64,000 nucleotides of DNA from Conchocele bisecta (GCA_029237695.1 CM055265.1:114550067-114614066), one strand, 5' to 3'. Shown: positions 46,436 to 57,276, counted from the first letter of the stretch. The notes: a model not told the origin generated them from the letters alone. Numbers and translations are program-made.

Positions 46436-46540
46436 ACGGACCTTCGAAAAGTCATATTCACAGAGGCCTTCGAAAAGTCATATTCACAGAGGCCGAAGGC
46501 CTCTGTGAATATGACTTTTCGAAGGTCCGTAAATCACGTG
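46436..46540. repeat. Palindrome with one arm segment duplicated
   Basis: TTCGAAAAGTCATATTCACA occurs twice in the left arm and once, inverted, in the right; outer ends ATTTACGGACC/GGTCCGTAAAT. Confidence 0.7.
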
Positions 46541-46754
46541 TACACCTTCAAAAGTAAATAATTGTATAATGTGTTTCCGCATAATAGATGGTGTCCGAGT
46601 AGTTAGGGTTGGTATGGCACATGTTGTTGCTTTCTTATTGTTGAGTAAAGATTTATTGACTAATATACATCGTTATGCCTGTTATATTCTGACATTTGCC
46701 TGAAATGCTACCAATTGTTGCAATAGTTGAGTGAACATATTTTAACACCACATA

Positions 46755-46830
46755 GGGGCTGGGTTGTGGTCCAGCGGTAGAGTATTGGACTTCAATACCA
46801 GAGATTGCATCATATGAAAGCAGGTGGGTG
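46755..46830 (+). mobile_element. SINE-T head fragment
   Basis: GGGCTGGGTTGTGGTCCAGC and GTAGAGTATTGGACTTC match the tRNA-like head at 43650 and 31918. The body is missing and a SINE-S fragment follows. Confidence 0.5.
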
Positions 46831-46979
46831 GGGGTAATGTCCATCTTTTGGGTCACTTGACTATTCTGATTTTGGGAGTTAGCCCCCCCCCCCTCACAAC
46901 TGGTAGCATATGGGATTCGACCCCCTTAACCCAGCCTACAATTACCTTAGCTGTTGACAGGCCGTTAAACACCATTAAC

Positions 46980-47460
46980 TCGTGGGTGGCAGGTGGAAGA
47001 ATGTGATGGTAAATTTAACGATCAGGGTTCATCCTTACCGGAATTGCGACTGGAGACCTGGTTTCGCCCTCACATGCGTCTTTGGCATTTTGTATGTTAT
47101 GTGAGTATTACAATTATTCTTAATCCTATTTTCGGGGAAGGGGCCAAGGGACTCGTGTGTTATGGACCTGGCACCAGGTCAGGTTATTCTTAATTTCAGG
47201 ATTGAATATATTTCTTCTCGATGTAAATATTCCGTTCAGATTTTGGGATTTTCACCCCAGTGCAGCAGGTTAAAACGGGATCGAACCCATTTCCCCGGCC
47301 TTACATGACCTTAGCTGTTGATAGGCCGCTATACACCAATACACAAACAAACAAGCCCTACCCGCCCTCACAACTGGCAGCATATGGCATCCGACCCCCT
47401 TAACCCGGCCTACAATGACCATAGCTGTTGACAGGCCGTTAAACACCATTAAATCAAATT
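46980..47460 (+). mobile_element. SINE-S copy plus a second 3' end
   Basis: A truncated SINE-S body (46980-47350) ends in TAGGCCGCTATACACCAATA. A second SINE-S 3' end follows (GACAGGCCGTTAAACACCAT, about 47350-47460), and another 3' end precedes it at 46880-46980. This looks like three insertions into each other. Confidence 0.65.
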
Positions 47461-47621
47461 AAATCAAAAGGTAATGTAACGATGTGTTTAATCCTTACCG
47501 GAATTCCCCGGCATCAGTGGTTTTGCGTACGGGTACACGGGAGGTTGCTTGGGAGCATATAGAGGGTACCCGGTGTATAGAGGTTCCACTGTATTTTCCT
47601 TGTGGACAAGTAACTCTGCAA

Positions 47622-47685
47622 AAACTTCAGTATCGTCTACAGACGATACTGGAGTTTTTGCTGAGTTACTTGAAATTTACTGAGT
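47622..47685. repeat. Short palindrome
   Basis: GTAACTCTGCAAAAACTTCA opposite a near-exact inverse ending TTGCTGAGTTAC, centred on CGTCTACAGACG. Confidence 0.6.
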
Positions 47686-47945
47686 TACATGTACCTGCCC
47701 ACAGCTGCTTGTATTTGTATTTCTGCTGCATTGCACGTCTACCGGTATGTGTGCGGTATAAATATTAACGTGCATTGTCATAGAGATATAAACAATTCAG
47801 CGAACACCATCAAACTTAATCATTAAACTACACACATTAATTGTAAAAATGTAAAAAAAAAAATGTAAATGCTTGCACCTTGCATGTCGTCTCCGAAGAA
47901 GGGGAGAAAGGAAGGAGGTGGATACAGAGGAAACCGGCACCAGGG

Positions 47946-48164
47946 GGCGTCTGCTGTTGCTTTTATATCTTGCCTTATTTCTCAATAAAAACATGTTTTG
48001 ACAGCACTTCAGAATCATTTCCAATGGAAATGATTCTGAAGTGCTGTCAAAACATGTTGTAAATTATTCTAAAGTGTTGTCAAAGCATGTTTTTGATGAT
48101 AAAAATGGAAAATAGAAAATAAACAGCAGACGATAAAAAATTAAGATAGCGGTGTAAGGGTTAA
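47946..48164. repeat. PAL-E, left end lost
   Basis: Begins at GGCGTCTGCTGTTGC; ends GCGGTGTAAGGGTTAA, with a partial internal duplication as at 43144. Confidence 0.75.
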
Positions 48165-48354
48165 CACACTGAAATGTCTAGGTTAAAGGGCTTTTGTTGT
48201 ATGTTCTTTGCTACCAGAGACTTGGGTTAGTGCTGGTCCCCGTCCAAGAGATACAAAACAGTCTTCACCAGGTGGTATATTATCACATATTCAAGATCTT
48301 CCGAAATCGGCCGATGTTTGAAAAAAAAACATAATTGCTGAAGCTGCTATATTT

Positions 48355-48356
48355 AC

Positions 48357-48389
<33 letters not shown>

Positions 48390-48865
48390 ACCTCCGCATA
48401 CGAAGTATGTCGAGGGTATGTAGTTTTCGTAATTCCTTCCGTCCATGCATCCGTCCGTCATGTACACATTATCTCTGTAACGGTAAGTCGGATTGACTTC
48501 CTACTTCACATATTTCCTTATCATCATCCATATGTTCATTCCATACCACACCAATGCGGCCTTCATGTCCAATGTCAAGGTCAAATTACTTAGAATTTTG
48601 CGTGAAAGTTTTTTAAAATGTTTGCGTTAAAGTTTTCTGGTATCCATTATCTCTGCAGCGGTTGTCGGATTGACTTCAAACTTCATATACTTCTTTATAT
48701 CATACATATTTTCATTCCATACCACACCCATGCGGCCTTCGTGTCCAATGTCAAGGTCAAATTACTTAGACATTTGCGTGAAAGTTTTTCAAAATATTTG
48801 CTTTAAAGTTTTTATTTGTCAGTCCAGGCGGCGGGGGTATATGTCCTGCTCACTTTCTCTAGTTA
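48355..48865 (+). repeat. Repeat K with a long poly(C)
   Basis: A run of about 33 C (48357-48389), then GCATACGAAGTATGTCGAGG, (CCGTC)n and two 170-bp units each with ATGTCAAGGTCAAATTACTT. Confidence 0.65.
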
Positions 48866-48954
48866 CAATTTGTTGCAACAAATGAGTGTTAACCTTAATA
48901 ATTAGCGATACTTTTAATGAAGAACGTGACATTCGCTGAGATTAGACAAGAACA

Positions 48955-49048
48955 TTTAAGAATTATATCCATGGCTCGTGATAAAACAAGTTGTTTTATA
49001 ACAAGTTGTTTTATCACGCGCCATGGATATAATTCTTAAATGTCCTTA
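48955..49048. repeat. Palindrome of about 94 bp
   Basis: ACATTTAAGAATTATATCCA and its inverse; the centre is ACAAGTTGTTTTATAACAAG. Confidence 0.7.
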
Positions 49049-49202
49049 CAGCTATCGATACACATTCTGAAATTACAACAATGGCGATTGCCATTGGATA
49101 GTTCAGTATGTTACATGTACGTCAATTTTCGCGCGAGATCATGTGGTCTCTTGTTTTGGTTCTGCGTAATCCTCATGGGTTGTGAGTTGCGGTTTCTTCC
49201 TT

Positions 49203-49592
49203 TTAATATGACCTGTGGTGGTTGGTTGGGAGAATGCGATGGGTAATTTAACGATCGGAATTCATCCTTACCGGAATCCCGACTGGAGACCTGGCTTGGC
49301 CCCCATATACGTATTTGGCATTATTGTATGTGATAGTCCCTTATATGAGTAATACGATTATTCCTAATCCTATTACTTTTAGGAGACGGGGCCAAGTGAA
49401 TTTGGTGTGGTATGGACCTCGCACCATGTCGGGGTTATTCTAATTTCATGGATGAATATATTTATTTTTCGATGTTAACATTCCGTTCTGATTTTCGGAT
49501 CCCCCCCCCCCCCCAATGCAGCAGGTTAAGTATGGGATCTAATCCGTTGGCCCGGCCTTAAATGACCTTAGCTATTATACACTAATCAATCA
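49203..49592 (+). mobile_element. SINE-S copy, 5'-truncated
   Basis: Begins GGGAGAATGCGATGGGTAAT like the copies at 20222 and 46980. A run of about 14 C (49501-49514) marks the length-variable segment of the family. Confidence 0.7.
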
Positions 49593-49617
49593 AAACAAAT
49601 TTAATGATGGCCATACT

Positions 49618-49820
49618 CCAGCCGTTAACACTACGAGTGCGACAATACCAACTATAGCAGAATGTGTTGCGTAGTTAGTCTGAACATTATCTAAAAAACG
49701 TTCATGGCTTCCAAGTGCAAAGTGGCTTATCCGAAATCATCTACATAATGTTCAAACTAATTACCGAAGAAATTCTGCTAACATTGGTATTTTCAGACTC
49801 GTAGTGCTAACGGCTGAAAC
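49618..49820. repeat. Palindromic element of about 200 bp
   Basis: GCCGTTAACACTACGAGT and ACTCGTAGTGCTAACGGC are inverted ends; inner GCAGAAT/ATTCTGC arms follow. Confidence 0.65.
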
Positions 49821-50046
49821 ATGGTTATCATTAAAAGTAAGAAACAATAAATGAAAAATAAGATTTATCTCACAGCCCTTGGGCGCTGCCATTACTGACG
49901 CAAACCCAAAACAACAGACCACGTGATCCCCCACCAGCCTAATATGGATAACATAGTATAGTCATTTAGGCCAATTAAAATTGCTGCATGTACATGTATT
50001 ATTTTGTTCTTAAAAATATTGCACCCAACATGCGTGCCGCGGCTAT
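49821..50046. other. Shared low-copy repeat
   Basis: GGGCGCTGCCATTACTGACG and ACGTGATCCCCCACCAGC resemble 36730-36805, so this is a repeat remnant, not a gene. Confidence 0.45.
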
Positions 50047-50281
50047 CTGGGTCCCGTTTCACTAAACTTCGTACGACTAAAATGTTGCAAAATTATGATA
50101 GACTGTAAGTTTCACAAATATTTTCTTGTAAACACTTACTGTATTTACATTAATTGAGCATAGGCTGCATATGCAGCCTATGCTCAATAAATGTAAATCC
50201 ATCAATTGAAATTTCCGGACGATCCTAAATTTGCACTTACGAACATTTTAGTCGTACGAAGTTTAGTGAAATAGCCCCCTG
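50047..50281. repeat. PAL-A with core, close to the 3' end of the repeat-protein gene
   Basis: Right end GTGAAATAGCCCCCTG lies about 70 bp from the stop codon of the minus-strand frame. Confidence 0.8.
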
Positions 50282-50351
50282 GATTACTAATTTACATCAC
50301 TTTCTCCGCATGTCTGAGACGCAGTGCCTGTAGGTATGTACATGCAATGTG

Positions 50352-51692
50352 CTACGTTTCCCGACTACATACAGCACTAATGCGCGGCACTTTGTCCATG
50401 ATCGTTGTGTCCATGTTACCGGTCTTTATCACCTTGGGCGCGTTGGTTGTACCCTCCACGGAATGGACCTTGATTAATGTTCTCGTCGACTCGTCCAACG
50501 TCGACATCTGCGTTGCTATTTTCGGCAAGAATACATTTACAAACACTTTCTTTTTGTTTTCGTTTTCCTTCGGGTCAAAGAACGTTCTACCTGTTTCAAC
50601 AAATACAGCACCATGCGCAGTTCCTTTCTGGAATTCTCTTTTGCCCGAGCTGGGCTTGTCAACCGCAGTCCTCGGTAGTGGATCATTGTATGTTTTAGAC
50701 ACCGGTCGCGGCGTTTCATTTGTCGTTTTCAGTATTGTCCTGCGAGGTGTATCAATGTAACTTTTAGATAGTTTTCCTGCGTGGTCGTTGTGGGTTTTAA
50801 ACACATTTCGTGGCGTATCGTTATGGGTTTTATACACTGTTATTGGGCCGTCATTATATGATTTAGACACTGTATTTGTGATTTCATTATAGTTTTGCGA
50901 CGTGGTTAAACTATTACAACCTTTAGGCAATGTCGCTTCATTATAGGGTTTAGGCAAAGTTCGAGGTGTATCGCTGGTTTTGGTCACCTGGTGTGTCGTT
51001 TCATTATGACTTTTACACACCATCTGTGGAACTTCATGATACATTTTAGGAACTATTCGTGGCGTCTCGTTTACCGGTAAATCCTGTGTCCGTGATGGTG
51101 ATTCACTATTGCATGTCTGGGCCACCGCCCGTGTACGTGGCGATTGCAATGGTGACGTAGGTGGCGCTATTCTCCCCGTCTTATTGTCTTTGGTTTCCGA
51201 TTCCTCGTCATGAATTTCGCATTTCTCTTTATTCTTAGTACACATATAGCACACGGACCGCGGGGAGTTGGGACATTTTGTATTGCGTGGACTTTCCTTG
51301 GAAAAGAAATATTCGGGTACTTTAATCGCGCATGTTTCCATGTCACTCTTGCCGTCTTTTTTAGTAACTGGCTTCCCAACCAACCACGCGTCTCTATGAC
51401 TACGAACATGGTTTATTTCGTTCACGTCTCTCTGAACATCACCTCTGTTTTTATAGATCCCATAGATTATCTCCTTTTCTCCTTTGGTCAGCGCAGCTTT
51501 GTCCCGTAAGAACATCCTGCCGGGTACCAAATGAATTCCATCCTGGCACCAATTCTTGCTTCTGTTCATCTTATTCCTGGGATTATTAGCAATTTTACGG
51601 TAAATATTTGAAATAGACACCTCCCCTAATTCTTCTATTGACCAATCATAGAAGCCGGCGAAGCTGACGTTGTTCTTCGGGTTGTTCGCCAT
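50352..51692 (-). CDS. Uncharacterised protein with 11-residue repeats (446 aa)
   Basis: A 1341-nt open frame on the minus strand, far longer than any other here and not built from a palindrome. ATG at 51692 has a strong context (AACATGG). The frame is open a further 38 codons upstream, where a TATACTTCCAG acceptor (ending near 51793) could begin this exon. Residues 15-110 are a mixed, basic region (WSIEELGEVSISNIYRKI and on). C140, C148, C151 and C158 form a Cys cluster with one CxxC. Residues 150-205 are Ser/Pro/Thr-rich. Residues 208-346 hold about twelve 11-residue units near N-[DE]-T-P-R-x-V-x-K-[ST]-[YH]. The C-terminal 100 residues are basic. No signal peptide or membrane segment is seen. 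I do not recognise the family. A multi-exon gene is possible. Confidence 0.7.
   Translation of the reverse strand: MANNPKNNVSFAGFYDWSIEELGEVSISNIYRKIANNPRNKMNRSKNWCQDGIHLVPGRMFLRDKAALTKGEKEIIYGIYKNRGDVQRDVNEINHVRSHRDAWLVGKPVTKKDGKSDMETCAIKVPEYFFSKESPRNTKCPNSPRSVCYMCTKNKEKCEIHDEESETKDNKTGRIAPPTSPLQSPRTRAVAQTCNSESPSRTQDLPVNETPRIVPKMYHEVPQMVCKSHNETTHQVTKTSDTPRTLPKPYNEATLPKGCNSLTTSQNYNEITNTVSKSYNDGPITVYKTHNDTPRNVFKTHNDHAGKLSKSYIDTPRRTILKTTNETPRPVSKTYNDPLPRTAVDKPSSGKREFQKGTAHGAVFVETGRTFFDPKENENKKKVFVNVFLPKIATQMSTLDESTRTLIKVHSVEGTTNAPKVIKTGNMDTTIMDKVPRISAVCSRET
50732..51071 (-). repeat. In-frame 33-bp minisatellite coding 11-residue units
   Basis: Inside the 446-aa frame, units such as NDTPRNVFKTH and NETPRPVSKTY recur every 11 residues with substitutions but no frame disruption. 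The period is 33 bp, and the drift between units while keeping Pro, Lys and Asn positions suggests an old array under some coding constraint. Confidence 0.7.
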
Positions 51693-51809
51693 GTTGACCC
51701 GAGGCGCTGCCGAGTGGATTCTGACGGACGGCGAAAACGATTGACGGGTGCTGTATGACGTGGCCGGGCGACGGCCTACCAGGGATGTGTGACTGGAAGT
51801 ATACAAGTA

Positions 51810-52046
51810 TTAACCCTTAGACCGCTACTCACAACAATAGTCGTCTGCTGTTGCGTTTATATCTTGCCTTATTTCTCAATAAAATCATGGTTTGACAGCA
51901 TTTCAGAATCATTTTCAATGGAGTGCTGCCAAATCATGTTGTAAACTATTATAAAGTGCTGTCAAAACATGTTTTTGATGATAAAAATTGAAAATAGAAA
52001 ATAAACAGCAGACGACAAAAAAATAAGATAGCGGTCTAAGGGTTAA
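51810..52046. repeat. PAL-E copy at the 5' side of the repeat-protein gene
   Basis: TTAACCCTTAGACCGCTACT to GCGGTCTAAGGGTTAA. One arm of the central hairpin is lost. It lies about 15 bp from the possible acceptor of the minus-strand exon. Confidence 0.8.
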
Positions 52047-52257
52047 ATTAAAATGCACACCTGACAAAGTTATTAAAATATGTGGCTGTGACGGGAGAAA
52101 TGCGGCTTATTTACACACCATAAGGAAGGCACACCCCAATTTCAAGTCCCTACCTATTACGGTTAAAAAAATTACTTCTTACAGGAAATGCGACGGACGG
52201 ACACCCTTGACGAAATCAATATACGCATTTTCTTTCAAAAAGTGGGTATACTCATGT

Positions 52258-52600
52258 AATAATTCCAGCACAAAAATATTTACACAATTCCCTAACATTT
52301 GATTGGTCAGTAGCAAGTCTCTGTCCAAAATTTATATCCGAGTAAACTCCCATGCCGAACTACTTCCCGTAACCGTGAGGCGCAGTTAAAATAATTCTTA
52401 AGAAAACGGAAACTAAACACATTTTCTTGATAAATTTATTTCAAATGCTGGAATTATAAGGAATGAATGGCATTTTTGTGGAATTTTATCGGGGATATAA
52501 ACTTGGAAAAGTCGCGGGAATACTGGACGAAGGCCTTCTCGACTTTTCCAAGTTTATACCCCGATAAATTCCACAAAAAGGCCATTCATTCCTATAATGA
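52258..52600 (-). repeat. PAL-C with a shortened hairpin
   Basis: The second hairpin arm lacks about 25 bases (GAAGGCCTTCTCGACTTTT); otherwise complete. Confidence 0.75.
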
Positions 52601-52828
52601 ATGTTTATTTTGCCAGAAAATGTCTCAGATGATGTACATGTATCTGATATATAAAGAACATTTTGTGCCTACTGAGTGGGCATGTACCTTTAACAATCAC
52701 ATATCTTCACGTGTATTGGTGAATAATTAGGCGTGAAGTTGCCAAATGGTTTGGTTTAGTACTCAAACAATAAGATATTGAACCGATAGTGTTCCAGTCA
52801 TGAACAGGAATACATATCCGCCAATCAG

Positions 52829-53073
52829 CTGGGCCCGTTTCACTAAACTTCGTACGACTAACATGTTCGTATGTGCAAATTTAGAATCGTCTGGAAATTT
52901 CAATTAATGGATTTACATTTATTTAGCGTAGGCTGCATATGCAGCCTATGCTCAATAAATGTAAATCCAATAATTGTCTACAATAAAACATTTTTAATGT
53001 GAAATTTACAGACTATCATAATTGTTCACTTACGAACATTTCAGTCGTACGACGTTTAGTGAAACGGGCCACA
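52829..53073. repeat. PAL-A with core hairpin
   Basis: CTGGGCCCGTTTCACTAAAC to GTGAAACGGGCCA. The left flank TATCCGCCAATCAGCT recurs at 53082. Confidence 0.8.
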
Positions 53074-53095
53074 GAAATAGTTATCCGCAAATCAG

Positions 53096-53335
53096 CTGGG
53101 CCCGTTTCACTAAACTTCGTACGACTAAGAAGTTAGTTAGGGCAAAATTGAAATCCACAATAACATGTGTTCTGACAGCCGATTTTGGAAAATCCTTAGT
53201 GGGTGTGCTACATTTAATGACTTGAACCCGTAGGTATAAAATGGTAGCATTAGAGAAACACGTTAATGTGGGAAGCAAATTCATAGTAATCGTACGAACA
53301 TTTTTATCGTGAGAAGATTAGTGAAACAGGCCCCA
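53096..53335. repeat. PAL-A without core hairpin
   Basis: Same ends, but the interior is AAATCCACAATAACATGTGT and CTGACAGCCGATTTT, the inverse of the core-less copy at 44048. Confidence 0.75.
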
Positions 53336-53464
53336 TGACTACACACTCTGTAGACGCGGCTGATGATTTGATTGATTGGGGCGCCTGGTATGGGGAACAC
53401 GGAGCAATACAATTAAAATACTTTCAACGTTAAAATGCAATACATTGAAACTGCACTGACCATT

Positions 53465-53850
53465 TACTGGTGTAATTTAACGATCGGGATTCATCCTTAC
53501 TGGAATCCCGACCGGTGACCTGGTTTGAAACACAAGTACGTCTTTGGTATTATTGTATATGAGAGTTGAATCTGGTTATACCCCTTGTATTACACGTACG
53601 AATATTCCAAATCATTACTTTAGGGGAAGAGGCCAAGTGACTTTGGTGTGCTATGGACCGTGTCTGGTTATTCTGATTTCAGGACTGAATTGTTTTTTCG
53701 ATGTAAATATTCGGTTCTGATTTTGGGACCCCCCCCCCACCCCCATGCAGCGCAGGTTATTCAATTAAATACGGGATCGAACCAGTTTGCCCGACATTAA
53801 ATGACCTTAGCTGTTGATAGGCCGTTAAACACCATCAAATCAAATGACAC
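53465..53850 (+). mobile_element. SINE-S copy, 5'-truncated
   Basis: Retains the ATCCTTACTGGAATCCCGAC block, the poly(C) segment near 53728 and the end GATAGGCCGTTAAACACCAT. It has more indels than its relatives, so it is probably older. Confidence 0.65.
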
Positions 53851-53988
53851 GTATATGTATAGTTATTACTCTGTGAAATACCCATTTTCTGCAACAAACA
53901 ATGTTAAAAACAATGTGAACTTGAATTATGGGCCCCGTTTTGTCACATTGTGGCTCGAAGACATGTTTGATTCGTTAGATTTGTATTC

Positions 53989-54233
53989 CTGGTGCCCGTT
54001 TCACTAAACTTCGTACGACTAAAATGTTCGTAAGTGCAAATTTGGGATCGTCTAAAAAATTCAGTTAATGGATTTACATGTATTGAGCATAGGCTGCATA
54101 TGCAGCCTATGCTCAATACATGTAAATCCAATAATTGTTTACAAGAAAACATTGGTTGTGAAATTTACAGACTATCATAATTTTGCACTTAATAACATTT
54201 TAGTCGTACGAAGTTTAGTGAAACGGCCCCCTG
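53989..54233. repeat. PAL-A with core hairpin
   Basis: The core has ACATGTATTGAG on both arms, a compensated change shared with 57030-57276. Confidence 0.8.
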
Positions 54234-54289
54234 TTTACCACAGTCGGTAAACAATATAACATTCGGGTCAATACAACAATCATAAAGAA

Positions 54290-54535
54290 ATATGAGACAC
54301 GCCATGTGATTTTGTACCTTCTTACATCTGCGTAATTTCATGAAATACTTTAAAAAAATGCAATATTTTCTGTAAATGGCGTCAAACGTTGATAAAGTTT
54401 TCAAAGTACATGCGGAATTAATATGCCGCATATACTCTGAAAATGTTGTCAACTTTTGACTTTATTTAAGAACTGTATTGTAAATGAAATTACGCAGATG
54501 TCGGAAGGTACAACATCACATGGCGTGTCTCATAT
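54290..54535. repeat. PAL-O copy
   Basis: GCCATGTGATTTTGTACCTT to GGTACAACATCACATGGC, centred on TGCGGAATTAATATGCCGCA. Confidence 0.7.
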
Positions 54536-54599
54536 GATATTTGGCAGGTCGGTTGGCACACATAAGTTTGAACACTACCGTCAGTTTAAACATTTTTTT

Positions 54600-55012
54600 C
54601 AATGATATTAACGTTTAGCAAAATTTAAGAATGAGCTTTCTTTATATTATGCGAAATTTGGTCAACCGGTAATATTGATTTTATTGCGAAAAAAAGCATT
54701 TTCCCCATTTTAAATCCCCATAGACATCTTCATTTTTGGTAACTGTTTCTAATTTCAGAAACAGTGGACCGATTTTCAAAATTTAACTTTCGTTTTCTTA
54801 GATCATTTCCGAGGTTCTATTTGTTTTCGACGTCTCTTTTACTGCCATAGAGAATTAATTTTTCGTAATAAAATCAATGTTTGACCACATTTCATAAAAA
54901 GACGGCTTGTTCTTAAGTTGTGCTAAAATTTAATATTATCGAAAAAAAAAAAGGTGTTTGCATTGTTTATATAGCCGTATAATTTGGGTAGGTTTTGTGA
55001 AACAGGTTGTAG
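54600..55012. repeat. PAL-I, diverged and shortened
   Basis: AAATCCCCATAGACATCTTC and the right end GTTTTGTGAAACAGG identify it; the left end is gone. Confidence 0.6.
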
Positions 55013-55278
55013 TTGTAACACGATATTCAAATAAACTTGACAAATTGTATCGCACTTTTACCGTAGATATTCGATAACTTCTTTGATTAATGCCGTATAA
55101 GCCGTATAAGCGAGGCACTCTAATCTTTGACTTATAATTAAACAACAAAAGAAAAGGTGTGTATTTAAATGTTACAAGTTAATTCTTAATTCGTACGTTT
55201 GTATACAATCTGATACAAAAAAGAGAAGTCCTACGCTCGATTGAAGACCAACAATAGAAGCATGGGCGAGGTCAATGT

Positions 55279-55665
55279 GTGTGACTGGAGAAATGGGGCT
55301 TATGACGTATATGGCCAGTCTAGTTCCTTTCAAATAGCATGCAACTGTAACATGAACAGCAGGCTCCAGATAAGGAATTAGTAATTGAGTATTGTCGCTC
55401 CATCATATCTGAAGCAATTGGGTATTTCAATATTTTAATTGGGTAAAATCAAATCACACTACTGTTTACACATCAACAGACAGCAATTATTGAATAGTTA
55501 CAATATGCTATATTTGTGGTCTGGTTATTGTTTTCTGTAGCATGATAAAGGTAACACACATTTGGTATTGCTTTTTGATACTCGCTACTTCTGATTTCAA
55601 TTGGGTTTTAGGAAATTTTAATTGGGTATTTACGCAAATACGCAGCTTATCTGGAGCTCTGCATG
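55279..55665. repeat. PAL-D end fragment and core-less PAL-J type 1
   Basis: GTGACTGGAGAAATGGGGCT at 55281. PAL-J at 55355-55665 lacks the ATTAGAATTGTCTCC hairpin. Confidence 0.6.
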
Positions 55666-55799
55666 AAAAACGATACATGCTGCTGGCTAGGATGGTAGCG
55701 GGTGTTATAGAATAAATAATGAACTGTGCATAACTTGATCAGACTTACTTCTTAGTACATGACTCTAATTACATTTCATTACATTACATTATCGTGGTT

Positions 55800-56245
55800 G
55801 ATTGGTCGGGTGAACGCGACGGCGTAAATTGGTGGTAGGGGTTCCTCCTTATATAGGAATCACGATTTGCCTTGTTTGGCCCTCGGGTACGTTTTTATCT
55901 TTGGCTTTTTTGTTACCTTGTATTGTTGAATTGGTTTATCACCCATTATAAAAGTAGTAAGATTATTACTGATCCTACAGCTTTTGGGAGGGGGCCAAGT
56001 GATTCTGGTGTGGCGAGGACCTGGCATCAGATCAGGATTATTCTGATTTCAGGGCTGACTATATATATATTTTTTTTATTGTAAATATTCAGTTCTGATT
56101 GGGATGTTCCCCCCATTTGTACATGTACTTGAACATGTACATGTACTTGTACAGGTAATATATGGGATTTAGTACTAAACCCATTGACCCGGCCTTAAAT
56201 GACCTTCCTTAGCGGTTAAACCCCAACAAACACACATACATGTAA
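55800..56245 (+). mobile_element. SINE-S copy, diverged
   Basis: Recognised by the GGGGGCCAAGTGATTCTGGT and GCATCAGATCAGGATTATTC blocks and the 3' end near 56200. A short tract of alternating ACATGTAC repeats replaces the usual segment at 56118-56155. Confidence 0.6.
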
Positions 56246-56540
56246 GGGTTATCATGATGACGGAGTAGTCTTTCCAACTGTGCGTTTGAAGTGTTCCGTG
56301 TTTACTTTCTACTTCTTGGAGAACGACCTGAGACATTTTCTAATACACAATTGACTAGGTAAGTTTATGGTAATATTTTGTGTCATATAGAATTGTCTCT
56401 CAATAACAATATAGCGAAGTATGAACGTCAACGCCCAACAGGATTTTACTATATTTTAGTGTGCGAAGTGTAAACCGTTGACCGTGATGTAGCGATATAC
56501 ATGTAGTGCAACCGATTGCATAAAGCGGAAAACGTGCAGC

Positions 56541-56643
56541 TACAGTGGGGTCAACGTGTAAGTGCACACACGAACGAACACGACAGGTTGGTTCCAACCT
56601 GTCGTGCTCGTTCGTGTGTGCACTTACACGCTGACCCCACTGT
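56541..56643. repeat. PAL-L, near-perfect palindrome
   Basis: Differs from 14179-14282 at only a few positions; ends TACAGTGGGGTCA/TGACCCCACTGTA. A PAL-D fragment follows to 56735. Confidence 0.85.
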
Positions 56644-57029
56644 AGATCCGACTGTACGAGTGCACAGGCTGATCTGGATCTTGACTGGTTGAAAAAACTA
56701 TAATCCCCACTTCTACAGTCACAGCTACATAAATGGCTGGAGAAATGGGATTTATGACATATGTGGCCAGTCTAGTTCCTGATCGTTGGCTGGAGAAATA
56801 TGGTATTATTTCCATTGTGGCATGTCCGATTTCTGATCCAAGACAAGCGAAACGAAGCTTATGCCACTGTCATGCGGTATAGCTACACATCTGCGTCTAA
56901 GGACATTGGGTTTATGATATGTGTGGCCAAACTTGTTCCTGGTCTGTGAAATAGAATATTATTGAAAGTGTGGTCTGTCTGATTCCTTATTTAAGACAAG
57001 CAAAATGAGAAGCTTATGGAAATAGTATC

Positions 57030-57276
57030 CAGGGGGCCGTTTCACTAAACTTCTTACGACTAAAATGTTCGTAAGTGCAAACCTATGATAGTCTGTAAAT
57101 TTCAAATTAACAATGTTTTCTGGTAAACAAATATTGGATTTACATGTATTGAGCATAGGCTGCATAAGCAGCCTATGCTCAATACATGTAAATCCATCAA
57201 TTGAAATTTCCAGAAGATTCCAAATTTGCACTTACGAACATTTTAGTCGTACGAAGTTTAGTGAAACGGCCCCCAG
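57030..57276. repeat. PAL-A with core hairpin
   Basis: CAGGGGGCCGTTTCACTAAA to GTGAAACGGCCCCCAG, both ends exact. Confidence 0.85.

Noticed and set aside
50347..50760. 137-residue open frame on the + strand
   Set aside because: Exact antisense shadow of the minus-strand repeat-protein frame.
379..57276. Regular palindromes as a CRISPR array
   Set aside because: Copies are scattered kilobases apart, each is a self-contained inverted repeat with its own ends, and the context is a spliced animal genome.
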